Shown: positions 1 to 6,979 of the stretch, one piece after another
Layout of the letters: every line of letters starts with the position of its first letter
Numbering within the stretch: the stretch's first letter is position 1
NCBI GenBank assembly: GCA_015233515.1
Contig: JADFXS010000042.1
Span: 1 to 11,073 of the forward strand
DNA length: 11,073 nucleotides
Reading direction: 5' to 3'
DNA from: Deltaproteobacteria bacterium
GTDB lineage: Bacteria > Desulfobacterota > Desulfarculia > Adiutricales > JAGVGV01
The notes under the pieces: model-generated
The model's database searches: none
Seen by the model: the letters and a program-made list of their open reading frames with translations, nothing else
Told to the model about the DNA's origin: nothing
Translations under genes and position numbers: made by a program

Positions 1-55
1 CCTCAACAACTTTTCGCTTCCCAGGTGGCCACCCACCTGCCGGCAATTACCTATT
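1..55. repeat. 55-base inverted copy of 4034-4088 at the window edge
   Basis: These bases are the exact reverse complement of 4034-4088, which lies inside the acetate kinase fusion gene. The match stops after base 55: the next base, c at 56, would need g at 4033, where the sequence has a. The permease reading frame stays open leftwards through this block, but the encoded residues no longer look like a permease, so the block is probably not part of that gene. An exact 55-base edge match is what a k=55 assembly-graph overlap or an amplification chimera would leave. A genuine small inverted duplication is possible but less likely. Confidence 0.85.
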
Positions 56-748
56 CGCGGCAACATTTTTCCGGGCGACTGGAGCTTTGTCATCCGGGGT
101 ATTTATAAGGGCGCCAAACCGGGCACCGATGAATCTCTAATGTTTTTTCATTACGATTATTTGAACGAGTACTTGAAGAAAAACCTGCCCCCCAGAGCCA
201 ACCGTGTGGGTAGTTTTGTGTTGCAAATAAAGAATCCCGAACTGGCCGCGGCCATCAGCCAGGCGGTAGACGCCGAATTCCGAAATTCGCCTTGGGAAAC
301 TATGACCGAAACGGAAAAATCTTTCCAGTTAGGCTTCGTGGCCATGACCAAAGCCTTGCTGACTGTTATCCAGGTTATTTCCCTGGTGGTCGTGTTGGTC
401 ATCTTGACCGTCCTGGCCAACACTATGGCCATGAACGTCCGCGAACGGATTTCCGAATACGTGGTCTTAAAAACCTTGGGGTTTGGATCCTGGCAAATCG
501 GCTTACTGGTTCTGGGTGAGTCGATGCTTCTATCTTTAATCGGAGGCCTTCTAGGCGCGGGGCTTTCATATCCGGCCGGGTATATATTCACGGAAGCCGC
601 CGGGCTGCTCATCGATTTCGCCGTGCCTCCGGAAGTCATGCTTTTAGGCCTGGGCGCGTCCGTGACCGTGGGATTTTTTTCCGCGATCATTCCCATGTTT
701 CGAGTCATGACCATGTCCATTGCCGCCGGACTGCGCCGGATCGGATAA
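56..748 (+). CDS. ABC transporter permease, MacB/FtsX type (5' truncated)
   Basis: This is the C-terminal part of an ABC permease of the MacB/FtsX (type VII) superfamily, which moves lipoproteins, peptides or drugs across or out of the inner membrane using a separate ATPase. The frame is open from base 56, well before the first ATG at 140. The residues upstream of that ATG (FVIRGIYKG, then GTDES) read as the end of the MacB-like periplasmic domain, so 140 is not the true start. Counting from base 56, hydrophobic membrane segments lie near residues 101-126, 149-174 and 193-215. The cytoplasmic loop RERISEYVVLKTLGFG is typical of FtsX domains. The gene ends 42 bases before a second permease on the same strand, which suggests a heteromeric transporter. 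Its ATPase and the N-terminal membrane segment lie beyond the window. The substrate cannot be told. Confidence 0.88.
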   Translation, partial: RGNIFPGDWSFVIRGIYKGAKPGTDESLMFFHYDYLNEYLKKNLPPRANRVGSFVLQIKNPELAAAISQAVDAEFRNSPWETMTETEKSFQLGFVAMTKALLTVIQVISLVVVLVILTVLANTMAMNVRERISEYVVLKTLGFGSWQIGLLVLGESMLLSLIGGLLGAGLSYPAGYIFTEAAGLLIDFAVPPEVMLLGLGASVTVGFFSAIIPMFRVMTMSIAAGLRRIG

Positions 749-790
749 TAAAACATCGGCCAAGACACCGTGAAAATTGGACTGATTTAA

Positions 791-1957
791 ATGGCCATTC
801 CGGTTTATTACAGCTTCCGTAATTTGGGCGTCAGATGGATGACCACGGTTTTAACGGCCGGCGGCATGGGCCTGGTGGTCTTTGTTTTTGCCGCCATGCT
901 GATGTTGTCCCAGGGCCTTAAAGAAACGTTGGTGGCCACGGGGTCGCTCGACAACGCCCTGGTTATCCGCCGTTCGTCTCAAGCCGAGGTTCAATCGGTT
1001 ATCACCAAGGATCAGGCCGCGGTGATCAGAAATCAACCGGAGATCGCCACGGACGAAGACGGCCGTCCATTGGCGATCAACGAAGTCGTGGCCTTGATTT
1101 CCCTTAAAAAAAAAGGTGACGAGGGTCCAGGTAACGTGATGGTTCGGGGCACTCGACCAGAGTCCCTGCTCATCCGCCGGCAGGTAAAACTTATAGCCGG
1201 GGAGATGTTCCGGGATGGAAGTCTGGATCTGTGCGTGGGCAAATCCATTGCCTCCGGGTTTCAAGGTGTGGCCTTGGGGTCCACTTTGACCTTTTCCCAG
1301 CGCCAGTGGCGGGTAGCAGGAATTTTGGATGGCGGCGGTTCCGGATTTGATTCGGAAATATGGGGCGATGTGGAACAGATCAAACAAGCCTTCCGACGAA
1401 TTCCCTATTCCTCGGTCATGCTGACTCTACGAGATCGAAACGAACTGCCGATTTTAAAAGAACGCCTGGAAACCGATCCCCGTTTGACCGTGGATGTTAA
1501 ACCTGAGATAAAATATTATGAAGACCAATCGGAAATCATGGCCCGCTTCATCCGGATCCTGGGCCTGGCTCTGACCATGATCTTCAGCATCGGAGCGGTT
1601 TTAGGGGCGATGATCACCATGTACGCCGCGGTCGCCAACCGGACGGTGGAAGTGGGAACTTTGCGGGCCCTGGGATTCCGCCGGCGGGATATCCTGCTGG
1701 CCTTTCTGATGGAATCCCTGCTCCTGTCCCTGATCGGCGGTTTGACCGGCTTGGGCGGAGCGTCCCTGATGCAGCTAGTCAAAATGTCCACGACCAACTG
1801 GGCGTCTTTTGCCGAATTATCCTTTTCCTTTCGTCTGACCTGGGAAATCGTGCTGCAGACGTTGACCTTTGCCCTGGGCATGGGTTTGATCGGCGGATTG
1901 TTGCCGGCTTTCAGGGCGGCCAGATTGAATATCGTCGAAGCGCTCCGGGCCAAATAG
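791..1957 (+). CDS. ABC transporter permease, MacB/FtsX type (complete)
   Basis: A complete 388-residue permease with the standard four-segment MacB layout: membrane helix 1 near residues 18-40, a periplasmic MacB-PCD-like domain over about 42-250, and an FtsX domain with helices near 254-280, 302-327 and 350-373. The coupling loop RTVEVGTLRALGFRRRDI (284-301) and the tail PAFRAARLNIVEALR (372-386) are family hallmarks. A stop codon directly precedes the ATG, and the N-terminal motif YSFRNLGVRW is the usual cytoplasmic lead-in, so this start is right even though no clear Shine-Dalgarno sequence is visible. It probably pairs with the preceding permease. A run of nine A residues at 1106-1114 encodes three lysines and could be a slippage site. 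The substrate is unknown. Confidence 0.92.
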   Translation: MAIPVYYSFRNLGVRWMTTVLTAGGMGLVVFVFAAMLMLSQGLKETLVATGSLDNALVIRRSSQAEVQSVITKDQAAVIRNQPEIATDEDGRPLAINEVVALISLKKKGDEGPGNVMVRGTRPESLLIRRQVKLIAGEMFRDGSLDLCVGKSIASGFQGVALGSTLTFSQRQWRVAGILDGGGSGFDSEIWGDVEQIKQAFRRIPYSSVMLTLRDRNELPILKERLETDPRLTVDVKPEIKYYEDQSEIMARFIRILGLALTMIFSIGAVLGAMITMYAAVANRTVEVGTLRALGFRRRDILLAFLMESLLLSLIGGLTGLGGASLMQLVKMSTTNWASFAELSFSFRLTWEIVLQTLTFALGMGLIGGLLPAFRAARLNIVEALRAK

Positions 1958-2043
1958 CGGAAGAATCGTTTATTGGTTCGCGCGTTCTAGGATGACTATT
2001 TGTTGAACCGGCGGAGAAGCGAGACGGAAATATGTAGCGGTTT

Positions 2044-2071
2044 TTCCTCCGGGGGATGACCCCCGGAGGAA
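2044..2071. terminator. Strong hairpin between convergent genes, candidate bidirectional terminator
   Basis: A perfect 10-base-pair stem, CCTCCGGGGG (2046-2055) with CCCCCGGAGG (2060-2069), closes a four-base ATGA loop. Two further T-A pairs extend it to 2044-2071. It sits 86 bases after the second permease stop and 13 bases beyond the kinase-fusion stop on the other strand, where both transcripts should end. Neither strand shows a proper U-tract after the stem: the plus strand continues AAGTAAA, and the minus strand continues with A residues. Intrinsic termination may therefore be weak, and mRNA 3'-end protection is an alternative role. Confidence 0.6.
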
Positions 2072-2084
2072 GTAAACGATCAGC

Positions 2085-4418
2085 TTATCGGCGAATCTGG
2101 ATGCTGTCCACCAAACCGACGGCGCCGGTAGTGAGGGAGGCGGCATTGCCTTCATCCGTGTCGATATGCATGGCCAGACGGTACTCGGGACTGACCCGGA
2201 CCAGCACGTCGCCGAAGATCAATTCCCGATCTCCACGCACGCGGACCCTGACCACGTCCTTATCCTTGAGGCCGGTGCTCAGAGCGTCTTTGGTGTGCAT
2301 GTGGATATGACGCAGCGCGCAAATAACCCCCTTGCTCAAGGCGATATTGCCTTTGGGGCCTTGAAGGGTGATGCCGGGCGAACCTTCCAACGCGCCTGAT
2401 TCACGAATAGGGGCATCCACCCCCAAGCGGAACTGCTCGGTCATGGAAATTTCCACCTGAGTTTCCTTACGCGTCGGTCCTAGTACCCGCACATTTTTAA
2501 CCACGCCCTTGGGACCGATCAGGTCGACCTTTTCCGCGCTGGCGTATTGACCCGGTTGAGAGAGATCGGAAACCGGAGTGAGTTTATGCCCTTCGCCATA
2601 CAAGGCTTCCAGGTGGGCTTGGGACAAATGGACATGGTGCGCCGAAATCTCGATGGGCACTTCGACCGGCGTCTGTTTTTGAATGATGCTGGTCACATGC
2701 TCCCGGGCCAAGGCCCGAATGGTCTGACGAGCAATCATCCGCGCTTCATCCCGCGGAACCACCAGGATACGGACCCGGGAATCAGGAGCGGAGATGTCCA
2801 CGACTTGGTTTTGCCGACCGGTAATTTCCCGGTTTTTTTGCTCGTCCAGGCGGACGCCCATTTGGGCCAGACCTTGGCAGGCCAGGCTGCGGATGCCCAC
2901 GCTGTTTTCGCCAATCCGGCCGGTGAAAGCCAGGACGTGCGCTCCGCCCAGAGCGGCCACGTATGCGCCGATGTATTTTCTAACCCGGTACGCATAAGTT
3001 TTGATGGCCAACAAGGCCCGATGTTCGCCCCGATCCGCGGCTTCCTCGATTTCGGTGATATCATCGGAAATACCCGACAACCCGAGCAATCCGGATTGAA
3101 GGTTAAGGATGTGCTCCAGAACGTCCCGGTCCATGCCTTCGGATTCCATCAAATGCAAGGCGACCCCGGCATCCACGTCGCCGCTTCTACGGCCCATGAT
3201 CAAGCCTTCATTAGGTGTAAAGCCCATGGAAGTATCCACGCTGCGACCGTGGTCCACGCCGCATATGGAAGAGCCGTTACTGCCCAAATGACAAATAATG
3301 GTTTCCAGTTCGTTGTATGGCCTTTTCAGGAATTCCGCCACTTTGAGGGACACGTACTGGTGAGACATCCCATGAAAGCCGTATCGCCTGATCTTCTTTT
3401 GTTCGTAGAATTCATACGGCAAGCCATACAGGTAGGCATAGGCCGGCATGGTCTGATGAAAACCGGTATCAAAAACCGCCACATGATAGGATTTGGTAAA
3501 CAAGCGTTGTGCCAGCACGATCCCCATCATGTTATAGGGATTGTGTAACGGGGCCAACGGAATGAGGTTTTCAATTTCCTTAAGAACTTCGTCGTTGACG
3601 ATCATCGCGTTGTTGTAGCGATCGCCGCCGTTTACCACCCGGTGTCCCACGACGGTGATTTCGTCCAAGGAACGGAGGGCGCCCTTATCCGGCGAAGTTA
3701 AAATCTTGACCACGGCGGACATGGCATCCGCATGTCCATGGACATCCACACTTTCCCAGCCGGATCCGGACTGGCTGCGATAGGTGATGATGCTGCTACC
3801 ACGATCGATTTTACTCACGCTACCGGAGATGTTTTTCTTTTCGTCCCAGGTGTCAAACAGATCGAACCTGATTTCCGACCCACCGCAATTGATGACCAAT
3901 ACTTTCATGGGGTCGTCGGTTCGGAGTTTAAAGCCATATGGGTCGTCGCTGCGTTTTAAGGCGGCGATCGCCAGATCCTGGTCCTTGTCCGCGGAACGAT
4001 GTGCTTTCATTCTTTCTATCAATAGTTTGGATAAATAGGTAATTGCCGGCAGGTGGGTGGCCACCTGGGAAGCGAAAAGTTGTTGAGGAATGACTAGGGC
4101 CGTGCAGCGGCTCAAGCCGATGACGTCGGACATAGTCTTGTTACCGGTCATCAGCGATGGCACACCAAACAATTCGCCGGCTTCGATAACCTCGAGCATG
4201 TGCTTGTCGCCGCTGTCGTCGGTAATTGATATTTCGGCTTGGCCGTTTAAAAGCACGCCTAGAAATAGGCCTTCCTTGCCGAATTCGATTACCGCTTCTT
4301 TTGGTTCAAAAGTGATGATACGTGAACCGGCCACCAGGGTTTCCAGCCTGTTCAAGGGAAAATCCTGGAACAGGGGGACATTTGTCTTTAAGTAATCAAT
4401 GACTTGGCTTGTTTCCAT
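2085..4418 (-). CDS. Trifunctional fusion: cNMP-binding-like domain, acetate/propionate kinase, PduL phosphotransacylase
   Basis: A 777-residue protein in three parts. Residues about 10-130 form a cyclic-nucleotide-binding-like beta-roll (GELFGVPSLMTG), but the usual phosphate-cassette Glu and Arg are not apparent. Residues about 171-567 are acetate kinase: MKVLVIN, GHRVVNGGDR, VFDTGFHQTMP, IRRYGFHG, DTSMGFTP, MGRRSGD and RIGENS. The phosphate motif is unusual (NCGGSEIR against the common NxGSSSxK), and there is an extra Ser in HLGSNGSS. Residues about 585-777 are a PduL-type phosphotransacylase, with metal-binding His motifs HHVHLS and RHIHMH and the ending HIDTDEGNA. Together the enzymes interconvert acyl-CoA and carboxylate via acyl phosphate, gaining or spending ATP. 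I chose ATG 4418: it has a GGGAG ribosome site seven bases upstream and lies one base after the AOR stop. A longer frame to 4547 would overlap the AOR gene. The location should be cytosolic. Confidence 0.93.
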   Translation of the reverse strand: METSQVIDYLKTNVPLFQDFPLNRLETLVAGSRIITFEPKEAVIEFGKEGLFLGVLLNGQAEISITDDSGDKHMLEVIEAGELFGVPSLMTGNKTMSDVIGLSRCTALVIPQQLFASQVATHLPAITYLSKLLIERMKAHRSADKDQDLAIAALKRSDDPYGFKLRTDDPMKVLVINCGGSEIRFDLFDTWDEKKNISGSVSKIDRGSSIITYRSQSGSGWESVDVHGHADAMSAVVKILTSPDKGALRSLDEITVVGHRVVNGGDRYNNAMIVNDEVLKEIENLIPLAPLHNPYNMMGIVLAQRLFTKSYHVAVFDTGFHQTMPAYAYLYGLPYEFYEQKKIRRYGFHGMSHQYVSLKVAEFLKRPYNELETIICHLGSNGSSICGVDHGRSVDTSMGFTPNEGLIMGRRSGDVDAGVALHLMESEGMDRDVLEHILNLQSGLLGLSGISDDITEIEEAADRGEHRALLAIKTYAYRVRKYIGAYVAALGGAHVLAFTGRIGENSVGIRSLACQGLAQMGVRLDEQKNREITGRQNQVVDISAPDSRVRILVVPRDEARMIARQTIRALAREHVTSIIQKQTPVEVPIEISAHHVHLSQAHLEALYGEGHKLTPVSDLSQPGQYASAEKVDLIGPKGVVKNVRVLGPTRKETQVEISMTEQFRLGVDAPIRESGALEGSPGITLQGPKGNIALSKGVICALRHIHMHTKDALSTGLKDKDVVRVRVRGDRELIFGDVLVRVSPEYRLAMHIDTDEGNAASLTTGAVGLVDSIQIRR
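4034..4088. repeat. Internal 55-base segment copied inverted at 1-55
   Basis: This stretch lies within the cNMP-like part of the kinase fusion and reads through normally there as LFASQVATHLPAITYL, so this is the native copy. Its exact reverse complement forms the first 55 bases of the window. Confidence 0.85.
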
Positions 4419-4419
4419 G

Positions 4420-6297
4420 TCAGAACTCCCGTAAAGATTCAGAGACTCCTTTGAGAATTTCATACCAGAAATCCAGGGCGGCTTCACCCTGGTCTCGAGT
4501 AAACTTATCCAACCAAAAGACCAGGTCAGGAGCCTGGTCTTTATCAATTTCGTGTCGTCTTTTTAAATAGGTGTAAATGAAATCGATATTGCGGGATGAT
4601 TCCCAAAAAATGGCCGAATTGCGGGAATTAATTCGGCCGGCCGTCATGGCGATACCGGCCAGATATTCCTTTTTTTGGCTATAAAGAGACTCTATGATCT
4701 CCGGCGCCATCTCTTCGGCCCAGTTGCGATGAAACCGACACAGTCCCAAATTATCCAGGATCAGTTCGGCCATAAAACGTTTGGCGTTACGCCGGCCCAG
4801 TTCCCGGGGCGGATAAAATTCCTGACCATACATCATGTAATATTTGCCGGTTATGGCCATGGGGGACAAAACGCCCGGAGTCCAATACTGGTTGGGAACC
4901 ATCCAGCCTTTTCGGGCATTGGCATTGTATATGAACATGTCCAGTATTTTCTTGCTTCGTTCCCTGGCCAGTCGGCGGGCCACCTTCCGGGCGCCTTCGG
5001 ACAGGTTCAGGATACCCTCCCCTTTGATGATTCCATCCAACAGGGAAACGGCCAAGTCGGCGTTATGCAGGGAATCGGCTTCCAGCTGAAAGCCTTCCGG
5101 AGTGAACACCGGTTCGGCGGTCAGGCCCAATTCCTGCGGAGTCAACAGCTTTTCATGGACGGCTTCCAGGAGCCAAGCTAAAACCCCTCCGGCGGAAATG
5201 GCGTCAAAGCCATACATATCCGCGTGGTGATTAAGTTTTTCCGCGGCGCGCTGATCAAATATCCCACACAGCGGCCCCATGGTTTGGTAGGGTTCGTAGT
5301 CTTTTTTAAACTCGCCGTGCATCTTTTTACATACCGCGGTGCATGGTTCGCCGCAGGTATGAAAGCTTTTGGTCTTGATGGTTTCATCATTGAACTGCTT
5401 AAGATAATGGTCGACAATGAAGTGTTGGTGCAGATCCAGGCGGGTTTGTTCGTCCCAATACATGCTGCGATAATTGAAAGCCAGCACTCGGCCGCCGATG
5501 GTGGCGTAATTAACGCCGAATGTCCCGCCGGTGTCGGCTTTGGGGTCGAAACGATACTTGGTGGTGGCTTCCATATCCTTGGCCATGAGCTTTTTTTGAT
5601 ATTTTTCGACAAACCACTGGTCAGCCACCTTGCGATCGCGGAAATCCTCATCCAGATGGGTGCCGCCGTATATGACCGCCGCTAAATTGTGTTCCCGCAA
5701 CATTTTACTGCCGAAACCGCCTCGACCGGCCCAGGTGTCCACATAGGAAATTTTGCCTTGATTATTGACCGGCGCGGAGACAATGGCTCCAAAATCCGTG
5801 GCGCGGGCCGCCGGGCCGACCGCCAGAATGCGCGGTTCGTTCCGATACCGGTTGCCCAGCTTGGACAAAGTCCAATCCATGACCGAATAAACCCCGCCTC
5901 GGCCATCCTTCCAGACCTGATCCAGATCGATAGGGGCCAGAGACAGGTCCACTTCTTCGCCGTGTAAACGGTTGATATACAAAACACTGGGACCAGGCGC
6001 CCGACCGATAACGGCCAGCATGTTCACGCCTAGGTTGTCGAAAACCAGACCGGCGCCGCCCATGGAAGAAACATAAAATGAGCCCCAGCAGGGGGAAAAT
6101 CCGGAAACCACCAAGCGGTTGGAGCCCGGGAAAATAGACCCGGCCAGCAATCCCACCCCGATGTTCAAACTTTGATGTTTGGCCGCCAGGAAGAGCCCCA
6201 AATCCACCGGACCGAAGAATTCACCGATCTTGAATCTTTCCATGCGATAAAAGCCGGTCCCGGCGTCTATCAACAAAACCTTTAAAAAAGAGTCCAC
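4420..6297 (-). CDS. Aldehyde:ferredoxin oxidoreductase family protein (tungsten/molybdopterin)
   Basis: A 625-residue member of the AOR family, cytosolic enzymes that oxidise aldehydes to carboxylates (or the reverse) with ferredoxin, using a bis-pterin W or Mo site and one [4Fe-4S] cluster. Length fits the family (about 600-650). Visible landmarks: N-terminal KVLLIDAGTGFYR, the pterin-site loop AGRGGFGSKML (190-200), cluster cysteines C315, C319 and C323 in CGEPCTAVC, and the fourth cysteine C520 in DNLGLC. Spacing of the first three is Cx3Cx3C; the well-studied archaeal AOR has Cx2Cx3C, so this is a divergent subgroup. The start is GTG at 6297, supported by upstream AAGGAAG/AAGGA and by the conserved N-terminus it keeps; ATG 6243 would remove that strand. 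It heads an operon with the kinase/PduL fusion. The substrate cannot be read from the sequence; short-chain aldehydes are a guess from context. Confidence 0.92.
   Translation of the reverse strand: MDSFLKVLLIDAGTGFYRMERFKIGEFFGPVDLGLFLAAKHQSLNIGVGLLAGSIFPGSNRLVVSGFSPCWGSFYVSSMGGAGLVFDNLGVNMLAVIGRAPGPSVLYINRLHGEEVDLSLAPIDLDQVWKDGRGGVYSVMDWTLSKLGNRYRNEPRILAVGPAARATDFGAIVSAPVNNQGKISYVDTWAGRGGFGSKMLREHNLAAVIYGGTHLDEDFRDRKVADQWFVEKYQKKLMAKDMEATTKYRFDPKADTGGTFGVNYATIGGRVLAFNYRSMYWDEQTRLDLHQHFIVDHYLKQFNDETIKTKSFHTCGEPCTAVCKKMHGEFKKDYEPYQTMGPLCGIFDQRAAEKLNHHADMYGFDAISAGGVLAWLLEAVHEKLLTPQELGLTAEPVFTPEGFQLEADSLHNADLAVSLLDGIIKGEGILNLSEGARKVARRLARERSKKILDMFIYNANARKGWMVPNQYWTPGVLSPMAITGKYYMMYGQEFYPPRELGRRNAKRFMAELILDNLGLCRFHRNWAEEMAPEIIESLYSQKKEYLAGIAMTAGRINSRNSAIFWESSRNIDFIYTYLKRRHEIDKDQAPDLVFWLDKFTRDQGEAALDFWYEILKGVSESLREF
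4426..4430 (-). promoter_or_regulatory. Ribosome binding site deciding the kinase-fusion start
   Basis: GGGAG on the minus strand lies seven bases before ATG 4418 and inside the end of the AOR coding sequence. The AOR stop TGA and this ATG are separated by one base, so translation of the two genes is probably coupled. Confidence 0.7.
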
Positions 6298-6857
6298 AAT
6301 GTCCTTCTTCCTTGAGATCGGCCGGGCCGAAATTCAGATGGTTAAATATTGTCGCCTTTGTCTTGAAATCACGGTCATCGACCCATGGAGCACGCCGGTT
6401 CGATCAAGGCGAGCAGCCTCGCGGTGAAACATGGAGAGGGACAGGTTGTCCCCCTAGTGATCAACCGGTTCGCCGGCGCGACTGAAATCGCGACGGCAAG
6501 GACAAAACTTGAGGGAGTGGGCGCCATTCGTCAATAAGTCGCCGAGCAGCGTTCATCGCCACTCTCCAATGGGCAGCTAGGGCGGCGCGAAACGGGGACC
6601 AGGTTGGAGCGGGTCGTAGGTTGTGGAATACTCCCGCCGTGAGAGGAGTGTGGCCGCGAAGAGTTAGAATTCAATGTCAACGAACGCATTGAAATCGGGG
6701 CAGTGATCGTCATGTGTTGTTTGCACTCATTATCACAAAGTTTTACAAAAATATTCCCACTCACGGCCGAGTCCCCTGATAGAATAGGGAGCGGCCGATA
6801 TATATCTCTTCATTTTACCACACGGCTTGTCAGTTAGCATTAAAATTTATAATACTT
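6298..6857. other. Divergent intergenic region with a GC-rich hairpin cluster, no convincing gene
   Basis: No reliable coding sequence. The first 100 bases should hold the AOR operon promoter on the minus strand, but I see no strong match there. From about 6395 to 6660 the DNA is GC-rich and dense in short hairpins: GCGAG/CTCGC (6409-6422), GGGACA/TGTCCC (6438-6452), CCGG-TTCG-CCGG (6465-6476), CGCGA/TCGCG (6477-6492), and a longer bulged stem GAGTGGGCG (6515-6523) with CGCCACTC (6557-6564). TTCAATG/CATTGAA pairs at 6670-6693, and CGGCCG/TCCC pairs with GGGA/CGGCCG over 6764-6797. A 50-codon open frame runs from ATG 6385 to TAA 6537 without a ribosome site. The block could be a structured RNA, a decayed mobile element, or neither. 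Confidence 0.35.
6827..6853 (+). promoter_or_regulatory. Candidate sigma-70 promoter upstream of leader copy A
   Basis: TTGTCA (6827-6832, five of six consensus) and a perfect TATAAT (6848-6853) are separated by 15 bases, slightly short. Transcription would begin near 6860, almost exactly where the similarity between the two 121-base leader copies starts. The resulting transcript would carry copy A and about 400 bases of leader before vgrG. Confidence 0.45.
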
Positions 6858-6978
6858 AATTGAAGCTATTCGCGGCAAGCCGCCATGAATCTTTGACATG
6901 TGAGGAACGAACGTGTTCTATTTTCCGCATGCTAACCTCACGGCAAACTACAGGGCTTGTGCCCGCTGGCATGTTCAA
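6858..6978 (+). repeat. 121-base leader element, copy A (upstream of vgrG)
   Basis: This stretch aligns over its whole length with 9739-9859, and both copies are 121 bases. By hand count roughly two thirds of positions match without gaps. The last 48 bases match at 36 positions, including GCTAACC, CGGCAAACTAC and GCATGTTCAA. The left part shares AATTGAA and ACATG, and ACGAACG matches after a one-base shift. Possible RNA pairing: TTTGACATG with CATGTTCAAA (one bulge) closing the element, GTGAGG with CCTCAC inside, and GGGC-TTGT-GCCC. It also contains TTGACA (6893-6898) and TTCTAT (6916-6921) 17 bases apart, so a promoter reading is possible. I do not recognise it as a known riboswitch class. 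Confidence 0.7.
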
Positions 6979-6979
6979 A

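Noticed and set aside
2547..3548. 333-codon open frame on the plus strand
   Set aside because: It lies wholly antisense to the AckA-PduL coding sequence, whose domains are unmistakable; the frame has no recognisable motif.
4419..4547. Longer N-terminus for the kinase fusion (start at 4547)
   Set aside because: It would overlap the AOR coding end by over 120 bases, and the added residues look random. ATG 4418 has a good ribosome site.
4675..5685. Several 150-170-codon plus-strand frames
   Set aside because: They are antisense shadows of the AOR gene and carry no family signature or ribosome site.
6667..6690. Possible third partial copy of the leader element (ATGTCAACGAACGCAT)
   Set aside because: Only about 20 bases resemble copy B and nothing downstream aligns; chance similarity is likely.
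6531..6764. 77-codon minus-strand frame in the intergenic region
   Set aside because: No ribosome site, low-complexity Ser/Arg/Pro-rich product, and overlap with the hairpin-rich block; not a convincing gene.
6798..6807. GATATATATC palindrome
   Set aside because: Simple AT alternation in AT-rich DNA; no partner site or context to support function.
6931..6978. c-di-GMP-I (GEMM) riboswitch, suggested by GGCAAAC in the leader element
   Set aside because: The second required segment (GGGACGCAAAG type) does not follow in the right order, so the class assignment is not supported.
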